Program-made: the position numbers and the translations under genes
From: Mucilaginibacter sp. SG564
GTDB lineage: Bacteria > Bacteroidota > Bacteroidia > Sphingobacteriales > Sphingobacteriaceae
Assembly (NCBI RefSeq): GCF_013149275.1
Contig: NZ_JABGNA010000008.1
Coordinates: 186,001 to 250,000 of the forward strand
DNA length: 64,000 nucleotides
Direction: 5' to 3'
Notes under the pieces: generated by a model
The model's input: the letters and a program-made list of their open reading frames with translations, nothing else
What the model was told of the DNA's origin: nothing
The model's database searches: none
Shown: positions 43,024 through 52,154 of the stretch, in pieces
How the letters are laid out: every line of letters starts with the position of its first letter
Numbering within the stretch: the first letter of the stretch is position 1

Positions 43024-45381
43024 ATGCTGAAAAATTATCTCAAAACCGCCTGGCGTAATTTGTTAAAAAACAAATTTTACTCTGCTATCAATATCGTTGG
43101 TTTAACTGTTGGCCTGGCTATCGGGATACTGATATTATTATGGGTGCAGAACGAGTTAAGCTTTGACAGCTTTCACAAAAAAGCGCCTAATATTTACAGA
43201 ATGGCAATTTTTGGCGGTACCGGGGCCAGCAGGCAGATCTGGACGCAGGATGTTGCCCCGATGGGGCCGCTGGCCAAGCAACAATTATCGGGCGTAAAGG
43301 ATCAGGTACGTATCACAGGCAACGAATTTTTTTCGATGTTCAGATACCGGGATAAAGTTTTTGGTAATGAGAACGTTGTTTTTGCCGATCCATCATTTTT
43401 CTCGGTTTTTGACTTTCCATTAGTGCAGGGCAATACAGCAAAGCCTTTTGCAAACGATAATACCGTGGTAATTACCAAAAAAACGGCTAAGAAATATTTT
43501 GGGGACGAAAACCCGATGGGTAAAGTAATTATAGCTGATGATAAAGCCAGTTTTACGGTAGGAGGTGTTATTAACGATTTTCCGGATAATTCAAGCTTTA
43601 ATATGGATCTGATCATGCCGATGAGTTACCATATCAACAAAAAACTCACGGATAACAAGGAAGACGTAAATAGCAATTTTAGCAATTTTAATTATGAAAC
43701 TTATCTTTTACTTAACCCGGATATTGCTCCGCAAAGCTTAAAGACCAAGTTGTTTGACATTCACATCAGCCATAAAAAAGAAGATACTGATGTGGAATAT
43801 TTATTGTTACCCTTAACCAAAATGCACTTATATCATCTTGATGGTAGCGATGGGGGTATAAGCACTGTAAGGATATTTATTGTTATAGCCTTATTAATAT
43901 TGGTAATAGCCTGTATTAATTATGTAAACCTTTCAACCGCGCGCTCAATGCTGCGGTCAAAAGAGATCAGCATGCGTAAAATTATCGGGGCAGCAAAAGC
44001 ACACTTGTTTTTGCAATTTATTGTAGAAACCGCTTTGCTGTTTTTAATTGCCGCAGGTTTGGCCATCATGCTTATTTATGCCCTGATGCCGGCGTTTAAT
44101 GAACTATCGGGTAAACAACTGGTATTTAACCTGAATGATTATCATGTATGGATGGTTATATTGGCAACCATATCGGGTACGCTTATTGTATCAAGTATTT
44201 ACCCTGCCTTGTTGCTGTCGTCATTTGAGCCGCTTAAAGCATTAAAGGGTAAAGTTTCTGCCGGGATTGGTGATGTTACTTTCCGGAAAATATTGGTGGT
44301 TACCCAGTTTACATTTTCGGTTATACTTATCATTGGCACAATGGTGATCACCAGCCAGCTTAATTTTATCCGGTCAAAACAGTTGGGCTATGATAAAAGT
44401 CATGTATTTGCTTTCTGGATGCGCGATATGGCCAAACATTATGATGCCGTAAAAGCCGAACTCTTAAAACAGCCAGGCGTATTGGGTGTTACCCGGTCCA
44501 ACTCCAACATTGTAAGACTTGGCGGCGTCTCGGGCGATAATGATTGGGATGGTAAAGCGGCTAATCAAACATTTATTGTACACCCTATGGCCATTGATAA
44601 GGATTTTATGTCCTTTTTTAAAATGAAACTATCACAGGGAGCTGTTTTTACTGGAGCTGTGGCCGACTCAACCCATTTTATTTTAAATGAGGCAGCGGTT
44701 AAAGAAATTGGCTTAAAAAATCCGATAGGGAAAAGATTCAGGATGTGGAAAACTAATGGCACCATAATAGGTGTGGTAAAAGATTTTCACTTCGCTTCCA
44801 TGAGGGAGAAGATCTCACCTTCTATTTTTTACTATACAAAGGATTTAAATTCCATGTATATCAAAACAGATGGTCGTAACGCGCAAAAAGCTATTAACGC
44901 TGCCCAGGATCAGTTTAAACAATACAATGGACAATACCCTTTTGACTATACCTTTTTGGATGATATTTTTAACAATCTTTATAAAGGCGAACAACGGGAA
45001 GGAACCCTGTTTAATTATTTTGCGGGTATTGCTATCATGATCTCGTGTTTGGGTTTGTTAGGTTTAGCCGCCTTTACGGCGCAAGTGCGCACCCGCGAAA
45101 TAGGTGTTCGAAAGGTATTAGGCGCCACCGTTAGCGAAATTATTGGCCTGCTGGCAAAAGACTTTATCAAACTGGTGCTTATAGCTATAGCTATAGCTAT
45201 TCCGGCCGCATGGTTCAGCATGAATAAATGGCTCGAAGATTTTGCTTACCGCATCAATATTGGCTGGTATGTGTTTGTATTGGCAGGCTTAACGGCAATA
45301 ATAATAGCTTTTATCACGATTAGTTTTCAATCCGTTAAAGCGGCATTGGCAAACCCAGTGAAGAGTTTAAGAAGCGAATAA
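43024..45381 (+). CDS. MacB/FtsX-type ABC transporter permease
   Basis: A 785-residue inner-membrane protein of the duplicated FtsX type. KNYLKTAWRNLLKNKFYSAI then a helix (about 20-42) starts the first MacB-like periplasmic domain; helices near 285-310, 335-360, 380-400 and 425-445 follow; a second periplasmic domain spans about 450-665; three helices end the protein (680-705, 720-740, 755-780). RSMLRSKEISMRKIIGA and QVRTREIGVRKVLGA are the paired FtsX motifs. No ATPase gene is adjacent. Export of an envelope factor or peptide is inference. Confidence 0.9.
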   Translation: MLKNYLKTAWRNLLKNKFYSAINIVGLTVGLAIGILILLWVQNELSFDSFHKKAPNIYRMAIFGGTGASRQIWTQDVAPMGPLAKQQLSGVKDQVRITGNEFFSMFRYRDKVFGNENVVFADPSFFSVFDFPLVQGNTAKPFANDNTVVITKKTAKKYFGDENPMGKVIIADDKASFTVGGVINDFPDNSSFNMDLIMPMSYHINKKLTDNKEDVNSNFSNFNYETYLLLNPDIAPQSLKTKLFDIHISHKKEDTDVEYLLLPLTKMHLYHLDGSDGGISTVRIFIVIALLILVIACINYVNLSTARSMLRSKEISMRKIIGAAKAHLFLQFIVETALLFLIAAGLAIMLIYALMPAFNELSGKQLVFNLNDYHVWMVILATISGTLIVSSIYPALLLSSFEPLKALKGKVSAGIGDVTFRKILVVTQFTFSVILIIGTMVITSQLNFIRSKQLGYDKSHVFAFWMRDMAKHYDAVKAELLKQPGVLGVTRSNSNIVRLGGVSGDNDWDGKAANQTFIVHPMAIDKDFMSFFKMKLSQGAVFTGAVADSTHFILNEAAVKEIGLKNPIGKRFRMWKTNGTIIGVVKDFHFASMREKISPSIFYYTKDLNSMYIKTDGRNAQKAINAAQDQFKQYNGQYPFDYTFLDDIFNNLYKGEQREGTLFNYFAGIAIMISCLGLLGLAAFTAQVRTREIGVRKVLGATVSEIIGLLAKDFIKLVLIAIAIAIPAAWFSMNKWLEDFAYRINIGWYVFVLAGLTAIIIAFITISFQSVKAALANPVKSLRSE

Positions 45382-45533
45382 TAAAGGAAAACCTGCATAA
45401 TAAAATTTGAGTATTTCAATAGAATTGTAAAAGTATTGATGCCAATCAAAAAAATCCCTCTTTAGCAAGTTATGGGCTAAAAAAACAAGTATCTTGCAAA
45501 TCTGAAAGTTATCTTTTTCAGAGGGTAGAGGGT

Positions 45534-46397
45534 ATGGCTTTAAAAACAACCATCATTACGGGTGCAACATCGGGCATAGGCGAGGAAACCGCTTTGGCGT
45601 TGGCAGCACAAGGGCACGCGCTTTATTTACTGGTGCGTAATACGCCTAAAGGCGAAAGGCTCAAAAATCAAATAATAGGTAAAACCGGCAATAAAGAAAT
45701 ATATGTGGTACGGTGCGATCTGGCCGATTTGCAAAGTGTGCGCGAAGCTGCAGACGAGCTAACAGAAAAACTATTTGCCATTAATATACTCATCAACAAT
45801 GCCGGGGGCGTTTTTGAAGAACGCCAGATAAGCAAGAACGGATTTGAGATGACATTGGCCACTAATCACCTGGGCCATTTTTTACTAACCCACTGCCTTA
45901 TGCCCTTGCTGCAAAAAGGACAGGCACGCATTATAAACGTAAGTTCAGAAGCGCATAAATGGAGCAAGCCCCAGTTTGATGACTTACAGTGGACACAATC
46001 ATATAACGCAATGAAGGCTTATGGTATGAGTAAGCTGTTCAATATTTATTTCACCCAGTCACTGGCCGAAAAATATGCAGATAAAGGTATCCTGGCATTC
46101 TCCGCGCATCCGGGTTTGGTAAAAACGGGTTTTGGGGCCATGCTCAAAGGTTTCAATAAAATAATGATGTTACTTGCCCGCCCGTTTATGATAACTGCTG
46201 AGCAAGGAGCCCAAACCATCATATACCTTGCTACCGCTTCAAAACTCGAAAAACATAATGGAGCCTATTTTATAAAAAAGAAGGCAGCCAAAACTTCAGT
46301 TATCGCGACGGACAGTGAGTCGCGGAATAGGCTATGGGCCATCAGCGAAAAATTGCTTTCCCGCTATTTGATCTGGCCGGTTATTAATGCCGGATAA
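45534..46397 (+). CDS. Short-chain dehydrogenase/reductase
   Basis: A 287-residue NAD(P)-dependent oxidoreductase. Cofactor motif TGATSGIGEETA near residue 9, NNAGG near 90, and the active-site region NVSSEAHKWS with Tyr in YGMSKLFNIY (YxxxK). It resembles the retinol dehydrogenase-like SDRs. Substrate unknown. ATG at 45534. A heptad-word hairpin starts at its stop codon. Confidence 0.9.
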   Translation: MALKTTIITGATSGIGEETALALAAQGHALYLLVRNTPKGERLKNQIIGKTGNKEIYVVRCDLADLQSVREAADELTEKLFAINILINNAGGVFEERQISKNGFEMTLATNHLGHFLLTHCLMPLLQKGQARIINVSSEAHKWSKPQFDDLQWTQSYNAMKAYGMSKLFNIYFTQSLAEKYADKGILAFSAHPGLVKTGFGAMLKGFNKIMMLLARPFMITAEQGAQTIIYLATASKLEKHNGAYFIKKKAAKTSVIATDSESRNRLWAISEKLLSRYLIWPVINAG

Positions 46398-46495
46398 GAA
46401 TCAGGAACCAAGAGTCAAGAATCAAGATAAAAAAAAACATTTTAAATAAACGAAAAACAAGGTTCATCTTGATTCTTGGCTCTCGATTCTTAACT
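46396..46495. repeat. Heptad-word inverted arrays after SDR gene
   Basis: Left arm words AAGAATC, AGGAACC, AAGAGTC, AAGAATC, AAGATAA (46396-46430); right arm (46464-46495), in the complementary sense: AAGAATC, GAGAGCC, AAGAATC, AAGATGA. The centre is AT-rich. Confidence 0.75.
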
Positions 46496-46599
46496 CCCCC
46501 CGAATCCCGATTCCATAAAATGTATCTTAAAAATTACCTTTTTTACGGAATTCGGTGTTGTGGCATTAAAAGTTAATAGTTATTTTCGGTGACTTAAAT

Positions 46600-47100
46600 A
46601 TGACAATAATGCCTTTTAATAGAAAAATAGTTGCTACCGTTGGGTTATTATCCATTGTGGTATTAGGTGCCATGACATCCATGACCCCTAAAAAGCCGCA
46701 GGATGAGGGTTTTAAAAACTTGAAAGTGTTGCCGAAAAATATTTCTGGCGATAATCTTCATAAAGTAATGGAAGAGTGGGAGCACTCCTTAGGGGTACAT
46801 TGCAACTTTTGTCATGTGCGTAACGAGGAAACCAAAAAAATGGATTGGGCAAGCGATGCTAAACCTGAAAAGGAAATGGCCCGTGATATGTTTAAGATGA
46901 TGAATAAAATAAACCAGAAATATTTTCACGCCAAAAAAGATTCATTAGGCATGATCTTGCAATCTGGTGTTAACTGTAATACCTGTCACCGCGGTACCGC
47001 ACACCCCGAAGTAGTTATTCCCGCAGGTGGAGCCCCTGGCGGTATGCCTCCGGGAGGTCAGCCAGGCGCGGGCAGCCCGGCTCCAGAAAAAAAAGGTTAA
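46600..47100 (+). CDS. c-type cytochrome, reaction-centre-cytochrome-like
   Basis: A 166-residue exported protein. A hydrophobic N-terminus (about residues 9-24) precedes HCNFCH (near residue 68) and NCNTCH (near 126), two CxxCH haem c sites, and a Pro/Gly-rich tail. The domain pattern (GDNLHKVMEEWEHSLGVHCNFCH) is that of the CytoC_RC family in Bacteroidota. ATG at 46600 or the in-frame one at 46609. The redox partner is unknown. Confidence 0.88.
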   Translation: MTIMPFNRKIVATVGLLSIVVLGAMTSMTPKKPQDEGFKNLKVLPKNISGDNLHKVMEEWEHSLGVHCNFCHVRNEETKKMDWASDAKPEKEMARDMFKMMNKINQKYFHAKKDSLGMILQSGVNCNTCHRGTAHPEVVIPAGGAPGGMPPGGQPGAGSPAPEKKG

Positions 47101-47162
47101 TCCGAAAACAATATCGAAAGCGCCCCTTACCTAAAGTTTGGGGTGTTTTGATTTATAAGTAA

Positions 47163-47672
47163 ATGATGAACAGTATAATAAATGTCAGAAACGCGAATGA
47201 GGGTGATCTGCTGTCCATTCTGCACATCTATAACGATGCCATATTAAATACAACCGCGGTTTACAGCGAAGAACCCCATACGCTTGAAATGCGTCAGGCA
47301 TGGTACCAGGAAAGAGTGAATAACGGTTTTCCGGTGCTAGTGGCAGAAACGGGCGGCAAAATAGCCGGTTTTTGTACTTACGGGCATTTTCGCGCCTGGC
47401 CATGTTATCGTTATACTGTTGAACATTCCGTTTATGTTGATCCGGTTTTTCAGGGACAAGGTATCAGCAAGCTTTTGCTCAGGCCGCTTATTGATATAGC
47501 ACGAAAGAATGGTATTCATGCGGTGATAGCAGGTATCGATAGCGAAAATCAGGTTAGTTATCATCTACACCAGTCGTTGGGTTTTAGACAAGTTGCGCAC
47601 TTTAAAGAGGTTGGATTTAAGTTTAATCGGTGGCTCGACCTGCTTTTTATGCAATTATTGCTTGATGGATAA
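47163..47672 (+). CDS. GNAT acetyltransferase, phosphinothricin-acetyltransferase-like
   Basis: A 169-residue acetyl-CoA transferase. INVRNANEGDLLSILHIYND, AGFCTYGHFRAWPCYRYTVE, VYVDPVFQGQGISKLLLRPL (acetyl-CoA site) and GIDSENQVSYHLHQSLGF fit the PAT/YncA group that acetylates amino-acid-like compounds. ATG at 47163 or 47166. Confidence 0.9.
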   Translation: MMNSIINVRNANEGDLLSILHIYNDAILNTTAVYSEEPHTLEMRQAWYQERVNNGFPVLVAETGGKIAGFCTYGHFRAWPCYRYTVEHSVYVDPVFQGQGISKLLLRPLIDIARKNGIHAVIAGIDSENQVSYHLHQSLGFRQVAHFKEVGFKFNRWLDLLFMQLLLDG

Positions 47673-47831
47673 TATTGATTTTATTTTTTAAGCAAAAAAA
47701 GCTATAGAATTTATTATTTTTAAGTTAACTTTAGTCGCCCCTCGATTGAAATGTGAACTTATTGGATAACTATGCACTTTTGATAGTTTTATTTCAGTCG
47801 GGCAGTAAAAAACCCCCTTAATTAGCTGACC

Positions 47832-48041
47832 ATGACTGTTGAAATTGAAGAAAAACCCATTCTTTCCATCGCTTCAAGGCGAACAAGCCATACACATAAT
47901 GTTTATTGTAAGCGTTGTAATAATACCAGCGTTAGTCGCATACCACGTGGCCCTTTAGTAAAATTATTTTTGTTTTGGCTGCCGCTTAAAAGATATGTTT
48001 GCTATCGCTGTCATCGCAAATCATACAGATGGAAACCCTGA
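47832..48041 (+). CDS. Small zinc-ribbon-like protein
   Basis: A 69-residue basic protein with YCKRCNNTSVSR and VCYRCHRKSYRW, two CxxC pairs about 30 residues apart, enclosing a hydrophobic stretch. It may be a small zinc-binding membrane-associated protein. Family unknown. Start at ATG 47832. Confidence 0.6.
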   Translation: MTVEIEEKPILSIASRRTSHTHNVYCKRCNNTSVSRIPRGPLVKLFLFWLPLKRYVCYRCHRKSYRWKP

Positions 48042-48097
48042 TCAAAGCAACAGAAAATAAGTAAGGAAAAAAACACCCGTTTTTTAATATAGGGATA

Positions 48098-48742
48098 TTA
48101 CAGTAATTCCGTTAGTTCGCTAAAACTGTCTATAGTAGCTACCATTCCATCGGGTACTTTACCAAAACCATAGCTGGCAAAAATAAAAGGCACATCGGCC
48201 TGGTTTGCTGCGGTATAGTCGCCCATGGTATCGCCTACGTACACTGGTGCTTTAAGCTGATGAACATTTACAATATCCCTAATATTATCAGCCTTAGGAT
48301 TGCCTTTGGTGCCAAAGCATTGGTGCCCTAAAAAATGCGCGTGCATATTATTCAGGTCCAGGAACAGCTCGATATAGCCGCTTTGGCAATTGCTTACTAT
48401 ATACAGTTTGTATTTGGTGCCCAGGTATTTCAAAGTTTCTTCCAGCTGCGGATAAAGCTCACCGCCTTTGGTATGCAATATCTCCAATTCGCTAACAGCG
48501 CAAAGGGCTTGTACTTCTTTGCGTTGCTCGGTATCAAGATTGGGGAATAGTTTATCAAAAATGGCATCGTAGGTCATGCCGGTGATGGATTTAACACGTT
48601 CTACGGTCATCAGTTCATCAATATAATCCACTTTTGAAATAGCTGCCTGCCAGGCCAGGGCCACGTTGGCTGTACTGTCCCAAAGGGTGCCATCAAGATC
48701 AAAAATTATACTGTCGAATTGATTGTGTAGTGTAGTTGTCAT
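48098..48742 (-). CDS. HAD-superfamily hydrolase, phosphoglycolate-phosphatase-like
   Basis: A 214-residue phosphatase-type protein. Motif I DSIIFDLDGTLWDST gives the nucleophile Asp; KLYIVSNCQSG is motif II; VYVGDTMGDYTAANQADV is motif IV; a helical cap lies between I and II. The substrate (phosphoglycolate, a sugar or nucleoside phosphate) is not determinable from sequence. ATG at 48742. Confidence 0.88.
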   Translation of the reverse strand: MTTTLHNQFDSIIFDLDGTLWDSTANVALAWQAAISKVDYIDELMTVERVKSITGMTYDAIFDKLFPNLDTEQRKEVQALCAVSELEILHTKGGELYPQLEETLKYLGTKYKLYIVSNCQSGYIELFLDLNNMHAHFLGHQCFGTKGNPKADNIRDIVNVHQLKAPVYVGDTMGDYTAANQADVPFIFASYGFGKVPDGMVATIDSFSELTELL

Positions 48743-48888
48743 AATGCCGGCAAAAGTAATAAAAACTGGGTTATGGTTTTGACTGGTGGTTTATGAAAAA
48801 ACAACTCAGTGTAAAATAAATTCCCTCTTTGGTGGGGAGGGCACTAATTGGTTAAATTCGCTTATTACCAATAAGAAAGAAGATAATA

Positions 48889-50727
48889 TTGAAGACCGAC
48901 CGTCCACCAAAAAATACCATTAATACTAAAGTTACCTTAAAAGAGCGTTTTGAGGCCTTACGTAACCTGCCCGCCTTTTTTAAACTGGTATGGCAAACCA
49001 GTCGCTGGATGACAGTGGTAAATGCCTTACTGCGTATCATCCGTTCGGCCATGCCTTTGGGGCTGTTGTATGTGGGCAAGCTGATCATCGATCAGGTGGT
49101 TATGGTGAGCCATGAGCACGTTAAGGACATGACCTATCTGTGGCAATTGGTAGGGTTGGAGTTTGCCCTGGCCATATTAACTGATGCTCTTAGCAGGGCC
49201 ATCACCCTGATGGATAGCCTATTGGGCGATCTGTTTAGCAACTATACTTCTGTCAGAATCATGGGGCATGCCGCTACGTTGGATCTGGATCAGTTTGAAG
49301 ATTCGGTATTTTATGATAAACTGGAACGGGCGCGGCAGCAAACCATAGGCCGCACCATATTGCTCTCGCAAGTAATGAGCCAGGTGCAGGACCTCATTAC
49401 CATGGGTTTCCTGGCTGCTGGATTAATGGCTTTTAATCCCTGGCTTATTGTATTGCTGCTTATTGCTATTATCCCCGCTTTTTTGGGTGAATCATATTTT
49501 AACGATCAAAGCTATGCGCTAACCCGTGGGCAAACACCTGAGCGGCGCGAACTTGATTATGTACGTTACCTGGGGGCCAGCGACGAAACAGCCAAAGAAG
49601 TAAAGATATTTGATCTTTCGGGTTTTATTATCGACAGGTTCAGACTCCTGTCTGATAAATTTTATGGCGATAATAAACGGCTTGCCATAAAACGATCCTT
49701 ATGGGGTACGTTTTTTGCCATGTTGGGCAGCCTGGGTTATTATGCGGCTTACCTGGTGATTATTGTACGCACGGTTAATGGTAGCGTAACTATAGGCGAA
49801 CTGGCATTCCTGGCAGGTTCATTCAGGCAGTTGCGTGCTTTGCTCGAAGGTATTTTAACCCATTTTACGGCAGTATCGCAGGGTGCTATTTACCTGCGCG
49901 ATTTTTTTGAATTTTTTGAAATCATACCCAAGATCAAATTGGCAGAAAATGCGTTGCCATTCCCTAAAACTATACAACAGGGTTTTACTTTTGAAAACGT
50001 TGGTTTCCGTTATGTTAACTCCGACAGGTGGGCCAACCGCCATTTGAATTTCACGTTATACCCGGGCGAAAAGCTGGCGCTGGTAGGCGAAAATGGGGCG
50101 GGTAAAACCACACTGGTAAAACTGCTGGCCCGTTTGTACGACCCAACAGAAGGGCGCATATTACTGGATGGCATCGACCTGAAACAATATGACCTGGCTG
50201 ATCTGCGGCTTAATGTGGGCGTTATTTTCCAGGATTACCTGCGTTACCAGATGTCTTTTGCGCAGAATATCGCAGTTGGTAAAATAGGCGAAAAGGAAAA
50301 CCGCCCGCTTATCGAAAACTCGGCCCGTCAAAGCCTGGCAGATATATTGGCAGCAAAGCTTCCTGGTGGCTATGATCAGCAATTAGGCAAACGCTTTGCC
50401 GATGGGGTTGAGTTATCTGGGGGCGAGTGGCAAAAGGTTGCCCTGGCACGGGCCTACATGCGCGATGCCCAGTTGCTGATTTTGGATGAGCCTACCTCAG
50501 CCCTTGATGCCCGGGCCGAATACAATGTTTTTGAGCGCTTTGCCGAATTAACCAAAGGTAAATCAGCAGTGCTGATCTCGCACCGTTTTAGCACCGTTCG
50601 CATGGCCGACAGGATCCTGGTGCTGGAAAAAGGAGAGCTGATAGAAATAGGCAGCCATCAGGAGCTATTGCTTAAAGGAGGCCGTTATGCCGAATTATTT
50701 GACCTGCAGGCTGCAGGTTACCGGTAA
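48889..50727 (+). CDS. ABC exporter, fused permease and ATPase
   Basis: A 612-residue half-transporter. Six membrane helices in the first 340 residues, then the ATPase with Walker A GENGAGKTT (about 399), signature LSGGEWQKVALARAYM and Walker B LLILDEPTSALD. It resembles the MsbA/lipid-peptide exporter class without a peptidase domain. No upstream ATG; TTG at 48889 follows a purine-rich AAGAAAGAAG and is the probable start. Substrate unknown. Confidence 0.87.
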   Translation: MKTDRPPKNTINTKVTLKERFEALRNLPAFFKLVWQTSRWMTVVNALLRIIRSAMPLGLLYVGKLIIDQVVMVSHEHVKDMTYLWQLVGLEFALAILTDALSRAITLMDSLLGDLFSNYTSVRIMGHAATLDLDQFEDSVFYDKLERARQQTIGRTILLSQVMSQVQDLITMGFLAAGLMAFNPWLIVLLLIAIIPAFLGESYFNDQSYALTRGQTPERRELDYVRYLGASDETAKEVKIFDLSGFIIDRFRLLSDKFYGDNKRLAIKRSLWGTFFAMLGSLGYYAAYLVIIVRTVNGSVTIGELAFLAGSFRQLRALLEGILTHFTAVSQGAIYLRDFFEFFEIIPKIKLAENALPFPKTIQQGFTFENVGFRYVNSDRWANRHLNFTLYPGEKLALVGENGAGKTTLVKLLARLYDPTEGRILLDGIDLKQYDLADLRLNVGVIFQDYLRYQMSFAQNIAVGKIGEKENRPLIENSARQSLADILAAKLPGGYDQQLGKRFADGVELSGGEWQKVALARAYMRDAQLLILDEPTSALDARAEYNVFERFAELTKGKSAVLISHRFSTVRMADRILVLEKGELIEIGSHQELLLKGGRYAELFDLQAAGYR

Positions 50728-50997
50728 AATTTGACCAAAAGTTTATTAGTAATCAATAAACCACTCTAAGAAAAACACTGTGGTTACTTACCTTCGTAGG
50801 CTTTTTTAATTTTGATAAATTAATGGTTTTAATCATTAATTATTATCAATAAATCAATAGTTTATTTCATGGAATGTAAAAATGCGTAGAAATACGTAGG
50901 CGATACCGTATTATCACCCTGTTATTTGAGTTGTAGTAAGATTAATTTTGGATTCATGTTTAAGAGGGCCACTTTAACATTTACAAAGCTATTTACT

Positions 50998-51315
50998 ATG
51001 AAACTTTTTTACCACTTTTTAATTTTAGTTTTCGTTTCTCTTATACTCGTGGCATGTGCCAGAATATTTACTTCAGATAGTGAAATAAAAACATTTAATA
51101 GCCAACCATCTGAAATTAAGCAGCAACAGGATCATCAGGCAGATAGTGTAGCACAGGTTGATCTTAAAGGAGATTTTCCTACGATCACCAATTTTGACTA
51201 CCGAAGTCTTTTAAAAACAAAAAGGTGGACGGATAATCAATGTGGTTTTAATAGTGTTTTTTATATTAAAAATGTGCAAATGGTTATGAATCATTTAAGC
51301 CGGTATGCACAATAA
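50998..51315 (+). CDS. Small predicted lipoprotein, unknown
   Basis: A 105-residue protein with a signal peptide MKLFYHFLILVFVSLILVAC and lipobox LVAC. The mature part is polar, rich in Gln, Asp and Ser, with no family match. ATG at 50998 is chosen because it gives a normal lipoprotein signal; the frame is open further upstream. It is flanked by a hairpin-rich region downstream. Confidence 0.6.
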   Translation: MKLFYHFLILVFVSLILVACARIFTSDSEIKTFNSQPSEIKQQQDHQADSVAQVDLKGDFPTITNFDYRSLLKTKRWTDNQCGFNSVFYIKNVQMVMNHLSRYAQ

Positions 51316-51377
51316 ATATTAATAGTCGTTTTTAGTTTAGTTAGTTTAATTAGGGAAACAGTTGGCAAGCGGTCATT

Positions 51378-51439
51378 ATAGCAATATAATGGCTGTCTTG
51401 TTTTTACCCGGTTTGCAGATCATGTTGCTGCAAACCGGG
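51378..51439 (+). terminator. Paired hairpins after the lipoprotein gene
   Basis: A weak stem (GGTCATTATA with TATAATGGCTGTC) followed by TTGTTTTT, then a perfect 12-bp hairpin, CCCGGTTTGCAG (51407-51418) with CTGCAAACCGGG (51428-51439). The first resembles a terminator; the second has no T run. Confidence 0.5.
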
Positions 51440-51454
51440 ATTAATAAATAGTAC

Positions 51455-51607
51455 TTAAAACTTAGGAAATTGACCGAATGTAAAGAGTAAAGCAAAACAA
51501 GGAATGGCTAGTAAAAAATAAACCCTTGCTAATTGCTGCTCATCAGCATTACCCATTACAAATACATTATAGAGGTCTTTCTTTATGATGTTAAATCGTG
51601 CTTTCAT
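51455..51607 (-). CDS. Possible 50-residue membrane protein
   Basis: ATG at 51607 opens a 50-codon frame: a basic amphipathic start (KARFNIIKKDLYNVFVMGN), then DEQQLARVYF and a hydrophobic segment (LLAIPCFALLFTFG), ending PKF. The start region and single helix look like a real small membrane protein, but length limits certainty. Confidence 0.45.
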   Translation of the reverse strand: MKARFNIIKKDLYNVFVMGNADEQQLARVYFLLAIPCFALLFTFGQFPKF

Positions 51608-51688
51608 GGTTCAAAAAATATAGATGTTATACATAGTTATGACCACAAGTGTGCGTCATAGTTTAATCATGGCAAGATTATTAGATCA

Positions 51689-51725
51689 TAAAAAAAGCGC
51701 CGGAAGGTAAAACCCACCGACGCTT
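51689..51725 (-). terminator. Intrinsic terminator of AraC/DUF983 operon
   Basis: Minus-strand AGCGTCGG and CCGGCGCT arms (one mismatch) followed by a run of seven T, about 22 bases past the DUF983 stop codon. Confidence 0.75.
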
Positions 51726-51746
51726 ATCATCATCGTCATCAAAAAA

Positions 51747-52154
51747 TCAGTTTGTTTTGTCGCGGCTCATTTCGGGGTGATAGTGCAGACCCGGGGTAAG
51801 CCAATACAATAGCATAACCCTGGAGTACCTGAAGTTAAATGGCGAAAGTATTACCGCTGCAGTAAGTATAACAGAAACATACAACCATGGATTTTGGCTT
51901 CCTGTTAAAACGCTGATGGCAACCGCGATCGTTACCATTTCGGCAACATTTAGCGCGTAGCTGGCAAACATAGCCACATAAAAATAGCCCGGCTCCCGCT
52001 CATAAACCAAGCCACAGTGCGAACATGTTTTATGCATTTCCTGTCCGCGAAAGCCATACATGCCATTGGCAAACATATCACCACGCCTGCAGCGCGGGCA
52101 TTTGGCATGTACAAAAGCTGGCCATGCCGCTAATTTATAGTTGTTATTTTCCAT
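51747..52154 (-). CDS. DUF983 membrane protein with zinc-ribbon
   Basis: A 135-residue protein. KCPRCRRGDMFANGMYGF and TCSHCGLVYEREPGYFYVAM are the DUF983 signature with paired CxxC; two hydrophobic helices follow (about 62-83, 90-108). The start at 52154 overlaps the end of the upstream AraC-type gene by 11 bases, so the two are one operon. Function unknown. Confidence 0.85.
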   Translation of the reverse strand: MENNNYKLAAWPAFVHAKCPRCRRGDMFANGMYGFRGQEMHKTCSHCGLVYEREPGYFYVAMFASYALNVAEMVTIAVAISVLTGSQNPWLYVSVILTAAVILSPFNFRYSRVMLLYWLTPGLHYHPEMSRDKTN

